Assembly (NCBI GenBank): GCA_900316965.1
Contig: ONEY01000010.1
Location: forward strand, 1 to 64,000
DNA length: 64,000 nt
Direction of reading: 5' to 3'
Source of the DNA: an uncultured Bacteroidales bacterium
GTDB taxonomy: Bacteria > Bacteroidota > Bacteroidia > Bacteroidales > P3
Below are positions 24,657 through 33,760 of this stretch, one piece after another (within the stretch, counting starts at the first letter, position 1; each line of letters opens with the position of its first letter). The notes beneath the pieces are model-generated. The model did no database searches. It saw nothing but the letters and a program-made list of their open reading frames with translations, and had not been told where the DNA came from. The position numbers were made by a program, and so were the translations under genes.

Positions 24657-26177
24657 TTGGATATCAATCTCGACAACCCGATTTACAACCTCATAGGTGC
24701 CGCTGCCGACACCCTAGGCATGGAATGCTATGCTGTGGGAGGTGTGGTTCGCGACTATTTCCTGGCAAGGCCATGCAACGACATCGATGTCGTCTGCGTA
24801 GGCAGTGGCATAGCTTTGGCCGAAGAGGTGGCACGTCGTCTGGGCGGCATCTCAGGTCACGTCCCCGAAGTCCACATCTTTCGCAACTTCGGCACCGCAC
24901 AAATACACTGCAAAAGCAACCACTTCTACCCTTCTGACAAAAATACAGACTTTGAGTTGGAATTTGTGGGCGCACGCCGTGAATCATACCATCGCGACAG
25001 CCGCAAACCAATAGTCGAAGACGGAACCCTCGAAGACGACCAGAATCGTAGAGACTTTACTGTCAACGCCATGGCAGTATGTCTCAACGAAGCTCGCTTC
25101 GGCGAACTTGTCGACCCCTTTGGAGGTATCAAAGACTTGGATCAAGGCATTTTGCGCACTCCTCTCGACCCTGATGTCACCTTCAGCGACGACCCCTTGC
25201 GAATGATGAGAGCCATACGCTTTGCTTCACAGCTGGGTTTCCGCATCGAAGACCGCTGCTTTGAAGCCATACACTCCAATGCCGAGCGGCTGAAAATAAT
25301 ATCCCAAGAACGTATAACCACAGAATTCAACAAGATACTTCTCTCTCCACACCCATCGTTAGGAATAAAACTGCTTGAAAAGTCAGAGCTACTACCCATC
25401 TTCTTCCCCGAGCTGCAAAAGCTTAAAGGGGTTGAGACCATCAATGGCCGCAGTCATAAAGACAACTTCTACCACACCCTCGAGGTGCTAGACAATGTGG
25501 CTTTGGCCGACAACCAACGCAAACAAGATGAAGTGAATAGAAGCGGCGACGACAACACCTTGTGGTTGCGTTGGGCTGCCTTGCTTCACGACATAGGCAA
25601 ACCTGCGACAAAACGTTATGACGAAAAGATTGGATGGACCTTCCATGGCCACGAGGTGAAAGGATCGCTGATGGTGAAAAAGATTTTCAAAAGGATGCGA
25701 CTGCCTCTCGACAACAAGATGAAATATGTTGAGAAGCTGGTACTTCTCCATCTACGCCCCATAGTAATCTCAGAAGATGTGGTCACCGACTCGGCGGTGC
25801 GACGTCTGCTCTTCGAGGCCGGCGACGATATCGATGACCTCATGCTGTTATGCGAAGCCGACATAACATCCAAGAAAGAGGAGAAAAAGAAACGTTTCCG
25901 CGACAACTATCAGCTGGTGAGACACAAACTTGTGGAGTTGGAGGAGAAAGACCGTATACGCAACTTCCAGCCACCAGTAAGCGGATTGGACATCATGGAG
26001 ACCTTCGGCATAGGTCCCTGCCACGAAATAGGTGTTATTAAAGACGCCATAAAAGACGCCATCCTTGACGGCAAGATACCTAACGACCGTGAGGCGGCAT
26101 GGAAAATGATGCTTGACGAAGGCAAAAAGCTGGGACTGAAACAACACGATGTTAACGCTAACCATTTTCAACCTTAA
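24657..26177 (+). CDS. cca: CCA tRNA nucleotidyltransferase with HD domain
   Basis: This 506-residue enzyme adds or repairs the CCA end of tRNAs. It starts with TTG 24657. The nucleotidyltransferase head is at about 25-160: AVGGVVRDYFLARPCNDIDV with the DxD pair, then RRDFTVNAMA. The RNA-binding neck is at about 165-260 (DPLRMMRAIRFASQLGFRI). An HD domain follows, LRWAALLHDIGKPATK at about 303-318. The last residues and the TAA stop (26175-26177) lie in the hexamer repeat that starts at 26151, so the tail DVNANHFQP is repeat-encoded. Confidence 0.93.
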   Translation: MDINLDNPIYNLIGAAADTLGMECYAVGGVVRDYFLARPCNDIDVVCVGSGIALAEEVARRLGGISGHVPEVHIFRNFGTAQIHCKSNHFYPSDKNTDFELEFVGARRESYHRDSRKPIVEDGTLEDDQNRRDFTVNAMAVCLNEARFGELVDPFGGIKDLDQGILRTPLDPDVTFSDDPLRMMRAIRFASQLGFRIEDRCFEAIHSNAERLKIISQERITTEFNKILLSPHPSLGIKLLEKSELLPIFFPELQKLKGVETINGRSHKDNFYHTLEVLDNVALADNQRKQDEVNRSGDDNTLWLRWAALLHDIGKPATKRYDEKIGWTFHGHEVKGSLMVKKIFKRMRLPLDNKMKYVEKLVLLHLRPIVISEDVVTDSAVRRLLFEAGDDIDDLMLLCEADITSKKEEKKKRFRDNYQLVRHKLVELEEKDRIRNFQPPVSGLDIMETFGIGPCHEIGVIKDAIKDAILDGKIPNDREAAWKMMLDEGKKLGLKQHDVNANHFQP

Positions 26178-26390
26178 CGCTAACTTTAACCTTAACTTTT
26201 TTTAACTCGTATTTCTTTTGCTCGCGGACGCTCACTAATCTTTTTAATTACAGAAAATAACGGAAAAAACAGAAATTTGCTCGCGAACGCTCACTAATCT
26301 TTCATTACAGAAAATAACGGAAATTACAGAAAAATTACAGAAATTGTTTGCCTTCGGCAATCTTAACGTTAACGAAAACGTTAGCGATAA
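26151..26390. repeat. Composite dispersed repeat between cca and miaA
   Basis: This is a second copy of the 343-722 repeat type in degenerate form. GTTAACGCTAACC overlaps the cca stop, followed by TTAACGCTAACTTTAACCTTAAC. GCTCGCGGACGCTCACTAATC starts at about 26220 and GCTCGCGAACGCTCACTAATC at about 26279. Two or three TTACAGAAAATAACGGAAA blocks, TGCCTTCGGCAA, and TTAACGTTAACGAAAACGTTAGCG (26363-26386) follow. It fills the whole gap between the two genes. Confidence 0.85.
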
Positions 26391-26432
26391 CTTTTGGACA
26401 GGTATAATAGACATCAAACATATCACTTCGCT

Positions 26433-27278
26433 TTGAAACAACTGATCATTGTTGCAGGTCCCACTGCGGTTGGAAAAACCGCCCATGCTATAGAGCTGGC
26501 TCAAAAATACGGCACTGAGATTGTCTCATGCGACTCACGACAGTTCTACAGAGAGCTCAACATTGGTGTAGCACGCCCTTCACTCGATGAGCTAAACTCG
26601 GTACCACACCATTTCATCGCCTGCCGCTCAGTAGAGCAACCATACAATGTCTACGACTACGAACACGACGCAATGATGGTTGTCAACACATTATTTCAAA
26701 GCCACGACGTTGTTATAGCTGTAGGAGGCTCGGGGCTATATATAGACTCGCTTGTCAACGGAATCAACTATATGCCCGACCCTGCGCCGGGACTGCGAGA
26801 AAGGCTCACAAACGATATCGCCGAAGGTAAGCTGCCCGAGATGCTCGGCAAACTAAGAGAGCTCGACCCTGAATACTATGCCGTTGTTGACCACAGCAAT
26901 CCGATACGCATACAGAGAGCCCTCGAAGTGATCTTAACATCTGGCAAAACATACACATCGTTTATTTCCAAACCGCTAAAAAACCGCGACTTCGACATAA
27001 AAACCATAGTGTTGGAGCGAAGTCGTGAAGAGCTGCGCGACAGAATAAACCGGCGCGTAGACCAGATGATTGACGACGGGCTACTAGAAGAAGCCAAGAG
27101 CTTAATTCATCTGAGGAAGCTCAACACCCTCAACACAGTAGGTTACAAAGAGATTTTCGACCACATTGACGGCAAATGCAGTTTGCCAGAAGCCATAGTG
27201 GAGATAAAAAACCATACTTGGCAATATGCCCGCAAGCAGCTCAACTGGCTGAAACGTTACATGAGACAAGAGGGGTAA
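26433..27278 (+). CDS. miaA: tRNA dimethylallyltransferase
   Basis: This enzyme transfers a dimethylallyl group to A37 of tRNAs that read UNN codons. From TTG 26433 it is 281 residues and begins KQLIIVAGPTAVGKTAHA, the P-loop. The other candidate, TTG 26394, would start in the repeat and adds residues unlike the family. Motifs EIVSCDSRQFYRELNIGVARP, AVGGSGLYID, IQRALEVI and TVGYKEIF are all present. It is slightly shorter than the usual 300 or so residues. The start choice is moderately secure. Confidence 0.92.
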   Translation: MKQLIIVAGPTAVGKTAHAIELAQKYGTEIVSCDSRQFYRELNIGVARPSLDELNSVPHHFIACRSVEQPYNVYDYEHDAMMVVNTLFQSHDVVIAVGGSGLYIDSLVNGINYMPDPAPGLRERLTNDIAEGKLPEMLGKLRELDPEYYAVVDHSNPIRIQRALEVILTSGKTYTSFISKPLKNRDFDIKTIVLERSREELRDRINRRVDQMIDDGLLEEAKSLIHLRKLNTLNTVGYKEIFDHIDGKCSLPEAIVEIKNHTWQYARKQLNWLKRYMRQEG

Positions 27279-27281
27279 ATA

Positions 27282-27347
27282 TTAATCGTCGCCAAAGAGG
27301 ATTGTCAAACCAAAAAAGAGTTTATTGCGCAATGATTTGATTATCAT
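27282..27347 (-). CDS. Candidate 21-residue hydrophobic peptide
   Basis: ATG 27347 opens a 21-codon frame with an N-terminal basic part (MIIKSLRNK), a hydrophobic core (LFFGLTILFG) and an acidic end. A TAnnTTTG match (TATGTTTG on the minus strand, 27357-27364) lies 9 bp upstream, which would give a nearly leaderless message. It sits between miaA and aroA, four bases past the miaA stop. Such short amphipathic peptides are easily missed, but equally easily arise by chance. Confidence 0.25.
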   Translation of the reverse strand: MIIKSLRNKLFFGLTILFGDD

Positions 27348-27419
27348 CACGATAAACAAACATATTTATTATAATAGTAGTATGATTATATAATCCCTTG
27401 CGAGGGGCGGTGGCTGTTG

Positions 27420-28631
27420 CTATTTTAGACGGTCGAGCATCTTCCAGAAGTCGGGGAAGGATTTGGCTACACAGTCGGGATTGCTGACCTTCAATTTGGG
27501 AAGTATTACCGACAGAGCACCAAAAGCCATAGCGATACGATGGTCGTCGTGCGAATCTATCTCTATCTCGTCGGGGTGGTTCTGTTCCGAGAAGGGTTCT
27601 CCTGCTGCTATTGTCATCACTCCATCAGCATAGGCTACTTCTCGTCCCAACAACGAAAGTCCCTCAACGATGCTCTGAATGCGGTTGCTCTCCTTGTGGC
27701 GCAAATTGTCGACACCCATCAGGCGAGCCTCGATACCAAGAGCGGCGCAAGTCACAGCAACAGCGGGAACAAGGTCGGGAGTGTTGGTGAAATCCCATTC
27801 AAATGAGGTGGCAAAGTCGCCATCACGTCTGATTTCGACCGACTGTTCCGCCTGCAGTATGTCAAGGCCCAAAGTCTCGTATATGTCACGCAGCACTTTG
27901 TCGCCCTGAAGGCTCTCGCGTTGCAAGCCAGGCAAACGGACGGGGACATCGGGGAGCAGAGAGACAGCCTCGAAAAAATAGGATGCCGAAGGCCAGTCTT
28001 TCTCTATCGACACCATATCGCATTGCGGTATGGAGTGTTCCACATAATAGGTAGGCGGATTGCCTTTCAAAACCCACTGCACTTTGGCCTGCTCCATAAC
28101 ACGGAGGGTCATATCGATATAAGGTTCCGAGGCAGGAGCTCCGACGAGCTCAACCATACCTCCCTGAGGCATTGTGGCAGCAGAGAGCAACAGAGCCGAA
28201 GCATACTGGCTGGAGACGCTGCAATCTATTTTCACACGTTTCGCCGAGGGTATTACACCCTCTATTTTGACAGGAAGGAAGCCCTCCTCTTTGGTGCATG
28301 TGATTGAGCATCCCGCCTGACGAAGGGCGTCGATAAGCTGCGCCATAGGACGGCGGCAAAGCTGCTCAGAACCGGTAAGAGTGTGAGTTCCAGGAGTTAT
28401 GGACAAGAGCGCCATCAGGAAACGTGCCACTGTGGCGGCATCATGGCAATCGAAATTATGACGACGGCCAGCCTTAAGTTGATGAAGCAGTCGTGAGAGC
28501 TGCTGGGTATCGTTGGACGACGAAATATTTTTAATTTTTATGCCTGTGCGCGACATATAGTCGAGCATCAACCAACGATTGGAAAGACTTTTTGATGAGG
28601 GAAGAGTGATTTGTATTGTATCTAAATCCAT
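27420..28631 (-). CDS. aroA: 3-phosphoshikimate 1-carboxyvinyltransferase (EPSP synthase)
   Basis: This 403-residue enzyme of the shikimate pathway joins phosphoenolpyruvate to shikimate 3-phosphate. PSSKSLSNRWLML holds the substrate Lys/Ser/Arg. HDAATVARFLMALL replaces the common GNAGTxxR loop, and RRPMAQLIDALRQAG, SSQYASALLLSA and HDDHRIAMAFG follow. It is a little shorter than the E. coli protein (427). NAATxxR-type loops occur in Bacteroidota enzymes. Two -7-like elements precede it. No other aromatic gene is adjacent. Confidence 0.93.
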   Translation of the reverse strand: MDLDTIQITLPSSKSLSNRWLMLDYMSRTGIKIKNISSSNDTQQLSRLLHQLKAGRRHNFDCHDAATVARFLMALLSITPGTHTLTGSEQLCRRPMAQLIDALRQAGCSITCTKEEGFLPVKIEGVIPSAKRVKIDCSVSSQYASALLLSAATMPQGGMVELVGAPASEPYIDMTLRVMEQAKVQWVLKGNPPTYYVEHSIPQCDMVSIEKDWPSASYFFEAVSLLPDVPVRLPGLQRESLQGDKVLRDIYETLGLDILQAEQSVEIRRDGDFATSFEWDFTNTPDLVPAVAVTCAALGIEARLMGVDNLRHKESNRIQSIVEGLSLLGREVAYADGVMTIAAGEPFSEQNHPDEIEIDSHDDHRIAMAFGALSVILPKLKVSNPDCVAKSFPDFWKMLDRLK

Positions 28632-28648
28632 AACCTATTTTATTCTGA

Positions 28649-28656
28649 CAAAAGTA
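28649..28656 (-). promoter_or_regulatory. aroA -7 element
   Basis: TACTTTTG (minus strand) lies 17 bp before the aroA ATG. A second identical element is at 28691-28698. Neither has TTTG at exactly 19 bp. Confidence 0.5.
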
Positions 28657-28808
28657 TTTAATAAATAAATCTAAAATAATATAGAGTTTGCAAAAGTAAG
28701 AAAAAAAAACGAAAAACAACAAAAGTATCTTCAGGTTTATGGTTAACAGTCCTTTTCTTGGGGCCGTTTTCTCGCCTCAGCATTCAATCAAGCTTGTCTG
28801 CCTTCGGC

Positions 28809-30146
28809 TTATCGAAAACGGTCTAAATCGTATTCTTTGATTTTGCGATAGAGTGTGCGTTCGGAAATGCCCAGCATCTGTGCGGCGGGACGACGGCGAC
28901 CATGATTGATTTCCAATGCTTTGAGAATAGCAGCTTTTTCGCGGTCGGCAAGAGAGAGCGGCTCATTCTCCACAACCTCCGAATCTTGAAACTCGACATC
29001 CTCGGTGGGTTGTTGGTAGGTGGGCAAGTCGTATGGGGTTGCCGCCGAGTGTTTGAATGTGTGGACATTATGGTTTGCCGCTTCGGCAGGATGTTGATAT
29101 GGGGCTACATCGATATGCGCTGGTGTGTCGAGCTGATAATATTGCTCTTGCTCGATATAGTCGGGTTGAGGAGCCACAGCGGGACGCTGGTCGCCGTTGT
29201 GGTGTGCCAACGAGGTGATGATTTGCTTGAGGTTGTTGATTTCCGACCTCATCTCGTTGATCATCTGACCCATCGAGAGGGCTTTGAGTAACAGCTCGCG
29301 GTCGGAGATGGATGTCGACGTCTGCTGGGCATCGGGGCGGAACAGGACAGGCATGTTGCCGTCGGGCACATAATGTATATAGTTGGAGAGTATTTCGCTT
29401 GTCACCATACGATCGTTCTCGACCACAGCTATCTGCTCTGTGACATTTTTCAACTCGCGCACATTGCCGTACCACGGGTATTGACGCAGGTATTGGCGCG
29501 CATCGTCGGTGAGCTGCAGAAGAGGCATGTGGTATTTCTCCGACACATCGGAGGCAAATTTCCGGAACAACATAATAATGTCGTCTTTGCGCTCTCTCAA
29601 CGGCGGTATCGCTATCGATATTTGGTTGAGGCGATAGTAGAGGTCCTCGCGATACTGGCCTTTGCGTATGGCTGCCATCAAGTCGACATTGGTGGCTGCG
29701 ACGACACGCACGTTGATTTTGCGCGCCGTCGAGGAGCCCACAGGTATTATCTCGCCATTCTCGAGCACACGCAGCAGTTTGACCTGCATGGCCAAAGGTA
29801 GTTCGCCAACCTCGTCAAGGAATATTGTGCCGCCATCGGCCTCCTCAAAATAGCCTTTGCGATCCTTGTCGGCACCTGTGAATGAGCCTTTAACATGACC
29901 GAAAAGTTCGCTCTCGATGGTGCCTTCGGGTATAGCGCCACAGTTGACGGGGACAAGTTTCTTGTGCTTGCGGCCGCTATTGTCGTGAATCATGCGGGCA
30001 AAGACCTCCTTACCCACACCACTCTCACCAGTAACAAGGATGCTGAGGTCGGTAGGCGCCACCTGGATGGCTTTGTTGATGGCCATCAGCAGCTTAGGGT
30101 CGTTGCCTACTATATCGTATCTATTTTTTATTGTTTGGATGTCCAA
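28809..30146 (-). CDS. Sigma-54-dependent Fis-family transcriptional activator
   Basis: This 445-residue bacterial enhancer-binding protein has no N-terminal receiver domain. The AAA+ domain starts almost at once: Walker A GESGVGKE (40-47), the sigma-54 contact loop GSFTGA (87-92, in place of GAFTGA), and Walker B GGTIFLDE. After a linker with a helical segment (SMGQMINEMRSEINNLKQII) and a Pro/His/Gln-rich stretch comes a Fis-type HTH (RRRPAAQMLGISERTLYRKI). Without a sensor domain it may be controlled by level or by a partner. It lies 54 bp after dnaG on the same strand. Targets are unknown. Confidence 0.92.
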   Translation of the reverse strand: MDIQTIKNRYDIVGNDPKLLMAINKAIQVAPTDLSILVTGESGVGKEVFARMIHDNSGRKHKKLVPVNCGAIPEGTIESELFGHVKGSFTGADKDRKGYFEEADGGTIFLDEVGELPLAMQVKLLRVLENGEIIPVGSSTARKINVRVVAATNVDLMAAIRKGQYREDLYYRLNQISIAIPPLRERKDDIIMLFRKFASDVSEKYHMPLLQLTDDARQYLRQYPWYGNVRELKNVTEQIAVVENDRMVTSEILSNYIHYVPDGNMPVLFRPDAQQTSTSISDRELLLKALSMGQMINEMRSEINNLKQIITSLAHHNGDQRPAVAPQPDYIEQEQYYQLDTPAHIDVAPYQHPAEAANHNVHTFKHSAATPYDLPTYQQPTEDVEFQDSEVVENEPLSLADREKAAILKALEINHGRRRPAAQMLGISERTLYRKIKEYDLDRFR

Positions 30147-30200
30147 AGGTGTTTATATTTAAAGGGTTGAATAGTTTCTTTTCGTTTTGTCGGGTTCCTC

Positions 30201-32216
30201 CTACCCCACCACCCTGTTGAGGGCAGCGCCTAATTTTTGACGTATCTTGTTGAGCTGCATCTTCTGAGCCATAAGCATTAGGCGCTCGTCGTCATCGGTG
30301 GCATAGGGGAACTGCGAATCTATGCTGTTGATTTTCTGTTCCAGTTTTTTCATTTTGAAGTTGAGGATTGTTTCCTCAACATCAACCTGCAACTTATCCT
30401 CTGGGGTGGGCACATAGATATGCTTTTCTTTTGCCCATTTGTCGCTGATATGAAGCTCCTCCATCATAAGAGTTATGGCCTTGTTGCGAACAGCGGCGTC
30501 GGGGTGGTTGACAAAGTACTGCATATCTATAGTGGTGGCGCCATCCTGCAAAGTGGTGGCAAAATGGTTGAAAATGGTTTGGCAAACGGGGTCGGTAAAG
30601 GTGATGTTGTCGGCCAGCATATCGGCAACAATAATCTGAGCCACAGTATAGTAAACCGTCACCTCCTTACCCTCCTCGTCCTTTTCAACCTCAGGCAGCG
30701 TATTGTTGCCAAAGTTGAGTAGCAAATCAACAATTTTGTCCTCCTGGCTTTGCGCGGGATTGAGCTGGAAAGCCTCCACCATGGGGGTGGGCGTCACAGC
30801 TTGCGCAGGACCCAATCCGGAGTCGTCTGAAAGTTGCGGTTGAGGCTGTCCGCTACGGTCGACGAGGTCTTTGTCGGCCGGGTCGGGAGTATGCTTAGCG
30901 CTATCGTAAAGTTTGCGGTTGAGGACCTTGGCAAGCTCGTTTTGCAGCGTTGTTTCGGGCACATGGAGCAGCGACGAGCATTGCGCCACATACTCGGTGC
31001 GCTCCAGCAAGTCGGGCACCAACGCTATGGTGCGCACTATCTCGCCCAGCACCTCGGCCTTGCGTATGGGGTCGCCCTTGATTTCGTCGGCAAGGATACG
31101 GGTTTTGAAGGTGATGAAATTGGTCTCGTTGTCGCGCAGATACTCCTGCAGCCGTGTTGAGCCATACTTCTGGGCGTAACTGTCGGGGTCGTCGCCATCG
31201 GGAAACAGAACCACACGCACATGCATTCCCTCCTCGAAAAGCATATTGACGGCGCGGAAGGCCGCCTTGATGCCGGCGTTGTCGCCGTCGTAGAGCACGG
31301 TGACATTCTTGGTGTAGCGGCGCATGAGACGCACCTGCTCGATAGTGAGCGATGTGCCGCACGACGCCACCGTGTTCTCCACACCCGACTGGTACATTGA
31401 GATGACATCGATATTGCCCTCCACCAAATAGACCTTGTCGAGGCGAGTGATATGATTCTTAGCCTGATAGAGGCCATACAGAATGTGGCTCTTGTTGTAT
31501 ATCTCCGAATCGGGCGAGTTGACATATTTTGCCTGCTGCTTCTCTTTCGAGAGTATGCGTCCCGAAAAACCCAGCACACGTCCGCTGACGCTGTAGATGG
31601 GAAACATGACACGACCTCGGAAGCGGTCGTAGAATTTGCCATCCTCGCGGAAGATGGTGAGGCCCGTTTTTTGCAACACATTGTCGCTATAGCCGCTCTT
31701 GCGGGCATGGTTGGTAAAATCGTCCCATTTGTCGAGACAGTAGCCAAGGCCGAAATCCTTGACAACCTTGTCGGTAAGTCCACGCCCGTGGAAATAGCCA
31801 AGACCTATCGCCGTCCCCATCTCGTCGTTGAAGAGCAGGTCGGCAAAATATTTTTGTGCAAACTCCGACACATGAAACAGGGCGTCCCTCTCGTTGTTGC
31901 GCTCAATCTGCTCCTCGCTAAGTTGCTCTTCCTCAATCTCAATATTATATTTGTTGGCCAGCCAGCGAAGGGCCTCGGGATAGGTGTAGTGCTCATGTTT
32001 CATGAGGAAACCGACAACGTTGCCGCTTTCGCCGCATCCAAAGCATTTGTACAAGCCTTTGGAGGGCGAAACGGAGAAGGATGGTGTCTTCTCGTTGTGG
32101 AAGGGACAGCACGCCACGTAGTTTGAACCGCGTCGGCGAAGCGACACAAATTCACCTACAACTTCCTCAATACGAGAAACATCCATTATACGTTGTATGG
32201 TATCTTGACCTATCAT
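30201..32216 (-). CDS. dnaG: DNA primase DnaG
   Basis: This 671-residue primase makes RNA primers at the replication fork. ATG 32216 gives the standard beginning IGQDTIQRIMDVSRIEEVV; the frame to 32285 extends past the promoter and is rejected. The CHC2 zinc finger is at 37-61 (C-x2-H and C-x2-C). The TOPRIM core contains YLVEGNIDVISMYQ and VLYDGDNAG. The C-terminal half should bind the replicative helicase and includes a Pro/Gln-rich linker. The -7 element ends ten bases before the ATG, so the message is probably leaderless or nearly so. Confidence 0.95.
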   Translation of the reverse strand: MIGQDTIQRIMDVSRIEEVVGEFVSLRRRGSNYVACCPFHNEKTPSFSVSPSKGLYKCFGCGESGNVVGFLMKHEHYTYPEALRWLANKYNIEIEEEQLSEEQIERNNERDALFHVSEFAQKYFADLLFNDEMGTAIGLGYFHGRGLTDKVVKDFGLGYCLDKWDDFTNHARKSGYSDNVLQKTGLTIFREDGKFYDRFRGRVMFPIYSVSGRVLGFSGRILSKEKQQAKYVNSPDSEIYNKSHILYGLYQAKNHITRLDKVYLVEGNIDVISMYQSGVENTVASCGTSLTIEQVRLMRRYTKNVTVLYDGDNAGIKAAFRAVNMLFEEGMHVRVVLFPDGDDPDSYAQKYGSTRLQEYLRDNETNFITFKTRILADEIKGDPIRKAEVLGEIVRTIALVPDLLERTEYVAQCSSLLHVPETTLQNELAKVLNRKLYDSAKHTPDPADKDLVDRSGQPQPQLSDDSGLGPAQAVTPTPMVEAFQLNPAQSQEDKIVDLLLNFGNNTLPEVEKDEEGKEVTVYYTVAQIIVADMLADNITFTDPVCQTIFNHFATTLQDGATTIDMQYFVNHPDAAVRNKAITLMMEELHISDKWAKEKHIYVPTPEDKLQVDVEETILNFKMKKLEQKINSIDSQFPYATDDDERLMLMAQKMQLNKIRQKLGAALNRVVG

Positions 32217-32225
32217 AAAAGTTTG

Positions 32226-32233
32226 CAAAGATA
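32226..32233 (-). promoter_or_regulatory. dnaG -7 element with very short leader
   Basis: TATCTTTG on the minus strand ends nine bases from the dnaG ATG at 32216. With initiation about 5-7 bases downstream, the 5' leader would be only a few nucleotides. Confidence 0.6.
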
Positions 32234-32410
32234 AGATTTTTTTTGAGAATAGCGATTGAAAAGGAACTGACGTTTTTACAATCAATATTATTTAAGGCTT
32301 CCTCTCACGCAAAAAAACAAAGCAAAAAAAACTAACATAAACCCATATCCCGGCGGGCATCATCGATCGCTCGTTGAGACCCAAAAACGACCTCGCCACA
32401 AGGTCACTTT

Positions 32411-32488
32411 TAGCGGACTCATAGCGAACTCATAGCGGACTTATGGGTACTATCCAAAGTACTATCTAGGTACTATCAAAGTACTATC
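32411..32488. repeat. 11-bp phased repeats upstream of dnaG
   Basis: Three copies of TAGCGRACTCA-type units (32411-32421, 32422-32432, 32433-32443) are followed by four GTACTATC units at 32447, 32459, 32470 and 32481. Steps are 11-12 bp, close to one helical turn, so a protein could bind all units on one face. The array lies in the 318-bp gap upstream of dnaG and downstream of the next minus-strand gene. I see no gene in this gap. Confidence 0.7.
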
Positions 32489-32534
32489 AAAAGAGGATGG
32501 CGAGACAAGGTGGTAATGGCCATTGGGCGTAGGG

Positions 32535-33629
32535 CTATTCAAGGTATGATTTGGCGATATTCAAGAAGTAGCCAACCAAGGGATGGTCGCTCTCCGTACT
32601 GAGAAACAGTTTGGTCGATATGCATGAGCTTGCTTTCAACGTTCCATTACCATTGTAACGCTTTATAGAATCCACGGCACGATACAAAGAACCCGCAGTT
32701 TGTTTAAGTTTCTTTTTGCCTTCGGCAGAATCGTTTTTTTCCAAATAGGCGAAAGTGTCGTTGACAAAACTTTTAATCCACTCCTCTTCGTACACAAAAG
32801 CACAACGGAAGAGCTCTTCGGGCAGAAAGCCCACCGTTGCCAAAAGTGTGTCGCGCTGTTGCTGCAGGCAACGGCGGAAAGCGGGGTGATACCAATTGCG
32901 AATCATGTATACAGCATGTTCCATGCGTGGCATCTGGAGACGATATTGCCTCTTGTTCATAGCGACAATACGGGGGCTAAAAGCCTCGCGAAGAGCATTG
33001 ATAACCAAAGAAGTATCAACATCTTCAGGATTGGAAACGAGATAATTCAAAGCGGCAAAATCGTCGGGATTGGCAGCCAAACGGCGCATCAGCTGGGTGT
33101 AGTAGTCGTTGTGTTCAAGGTTTTCTACAAGCCAATGGCGGCGACCAACATTATAGGCTTGCTCCGAATGTACCAGCACGCTGTCTATGGTGTGCCAATC
33201 TTGGAGCGTAAGAGTCAGATTGTCTACGGCTTTCTCAATAAGAAAATCGCCCACAGTCTTTTTTGCAAGAACACAAAAGCCGCCAATATTAACCCAATCG
33301 CTCTCTACCACATGTTTGAAAAGCTCCCCCTTCGAGAAATTGGGATATCGACACATGAGACACCACACGGCCACAGCTCTGACATTGGCATTGGCATGAG
33401 TGTCGGCAAGCGTGGCTAGTTCGTCGCGGCAAAGATAATGCTCCAAAATCCAAGGCTCTTTATTGGGATAAAAACTAAAAGGAGCGCCATCGATACGATC
33501 GCATAAAGCAACTATTGCCGAATCAACTTTTTGTTGCATGCGAGCGTTCCTGGTAAGGCAGGGATTCATCTGACCGACAGCAAAAAACGACAACAAAACA
33601 AAAATACTGAGTGATAATATGTTGCGCAT
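32535..33629 (-). CDS. Secreted protein of unknown function
   Basis: From ATG 33629 this is a 364-residue protein with a signal peptide (NILSLSIFVLLSFFAVGQ, start MR). A frame to 33677 would run past the promoter. The mature part is mostly helical, and segments such as ELATLADTHANANVRAVAVW resemble HEAT-type repeats, but I recognise no family. It has its own -7 element (33655-33662). Its nearest neighbours are the phased repeat array and the divergent T9SS protein gene, which give no functional hint. Confidence 0.7.
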   Translation of the reverse strand: MRNILSLSIFVLLSFFAVGQMNPCLTRNARMQQKVDSAIVALCDRIDGAPFSFYPNKEPWILEHYLCRDELATLADTHANANVRAVAVWCLMCRYPNFSKGELFKHVVESDWVNIGGFCVLAKKTVGDFLIEKAVDNLTLTLQDWHTIDSVLVHSEQAYNVGRRHWLVENLEHNDYYTQLMRRLAANPDDFAALNYLVSNPEDVDTSLVINALREAFSPRIVAMNKRQYRLQMPRMEHAVYMIRNWYHPAFRRCLQQQRDTLLATVGFLPEELFRCAFVYEEEWIKSFVNDTFAYLEKNDSAEGKKKLKQTAGSLYRAVDSIKRYNGNGTLKASSCISTKLFLSTESDHPLVGYFLNIAKSYLE

Positions 33630-33654
33630 AGAGTGGATTTTTTTAATCGGAATG

Positions 33655-33662
33655 CAAAAATA
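33655..33662 (-). promoter_or_regulatory. -7 element of the secreted unknown
   Basis: TATTTTTG on the minus strand lies 25 bp before ATG 33629, supporting that start. Confidence 0.55.
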
Positions 33663-33747
33663 AAATATTTCCAACAATAATTAGTATATTTTTTCAGCAA
33701 AGATTAACAGCACAAAAAAAAATAAGATACAATTAATAAAAAAATAG

Positions 33748-33755
33748 TATTTTTG
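33748..33755 (+). promoter_or_regulatory. -7 element of the T9SS protein gene
   Basis: TATTTTTG ends five bases before the GTG start at 33761, implying a leaderless or near-leaderless message. No TTTG lies at the -33 position. Confidence 0.5.
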
Positions 33756-33760
33756 CATTT

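Noticed and set aside
28764..28821. CCGTTTTC/GAAAACGG inverted repeat at the end of the sigma-54 activator gene
   Set aside because: The arms are 42 bp apart and one arm is coding; no T-run follows.
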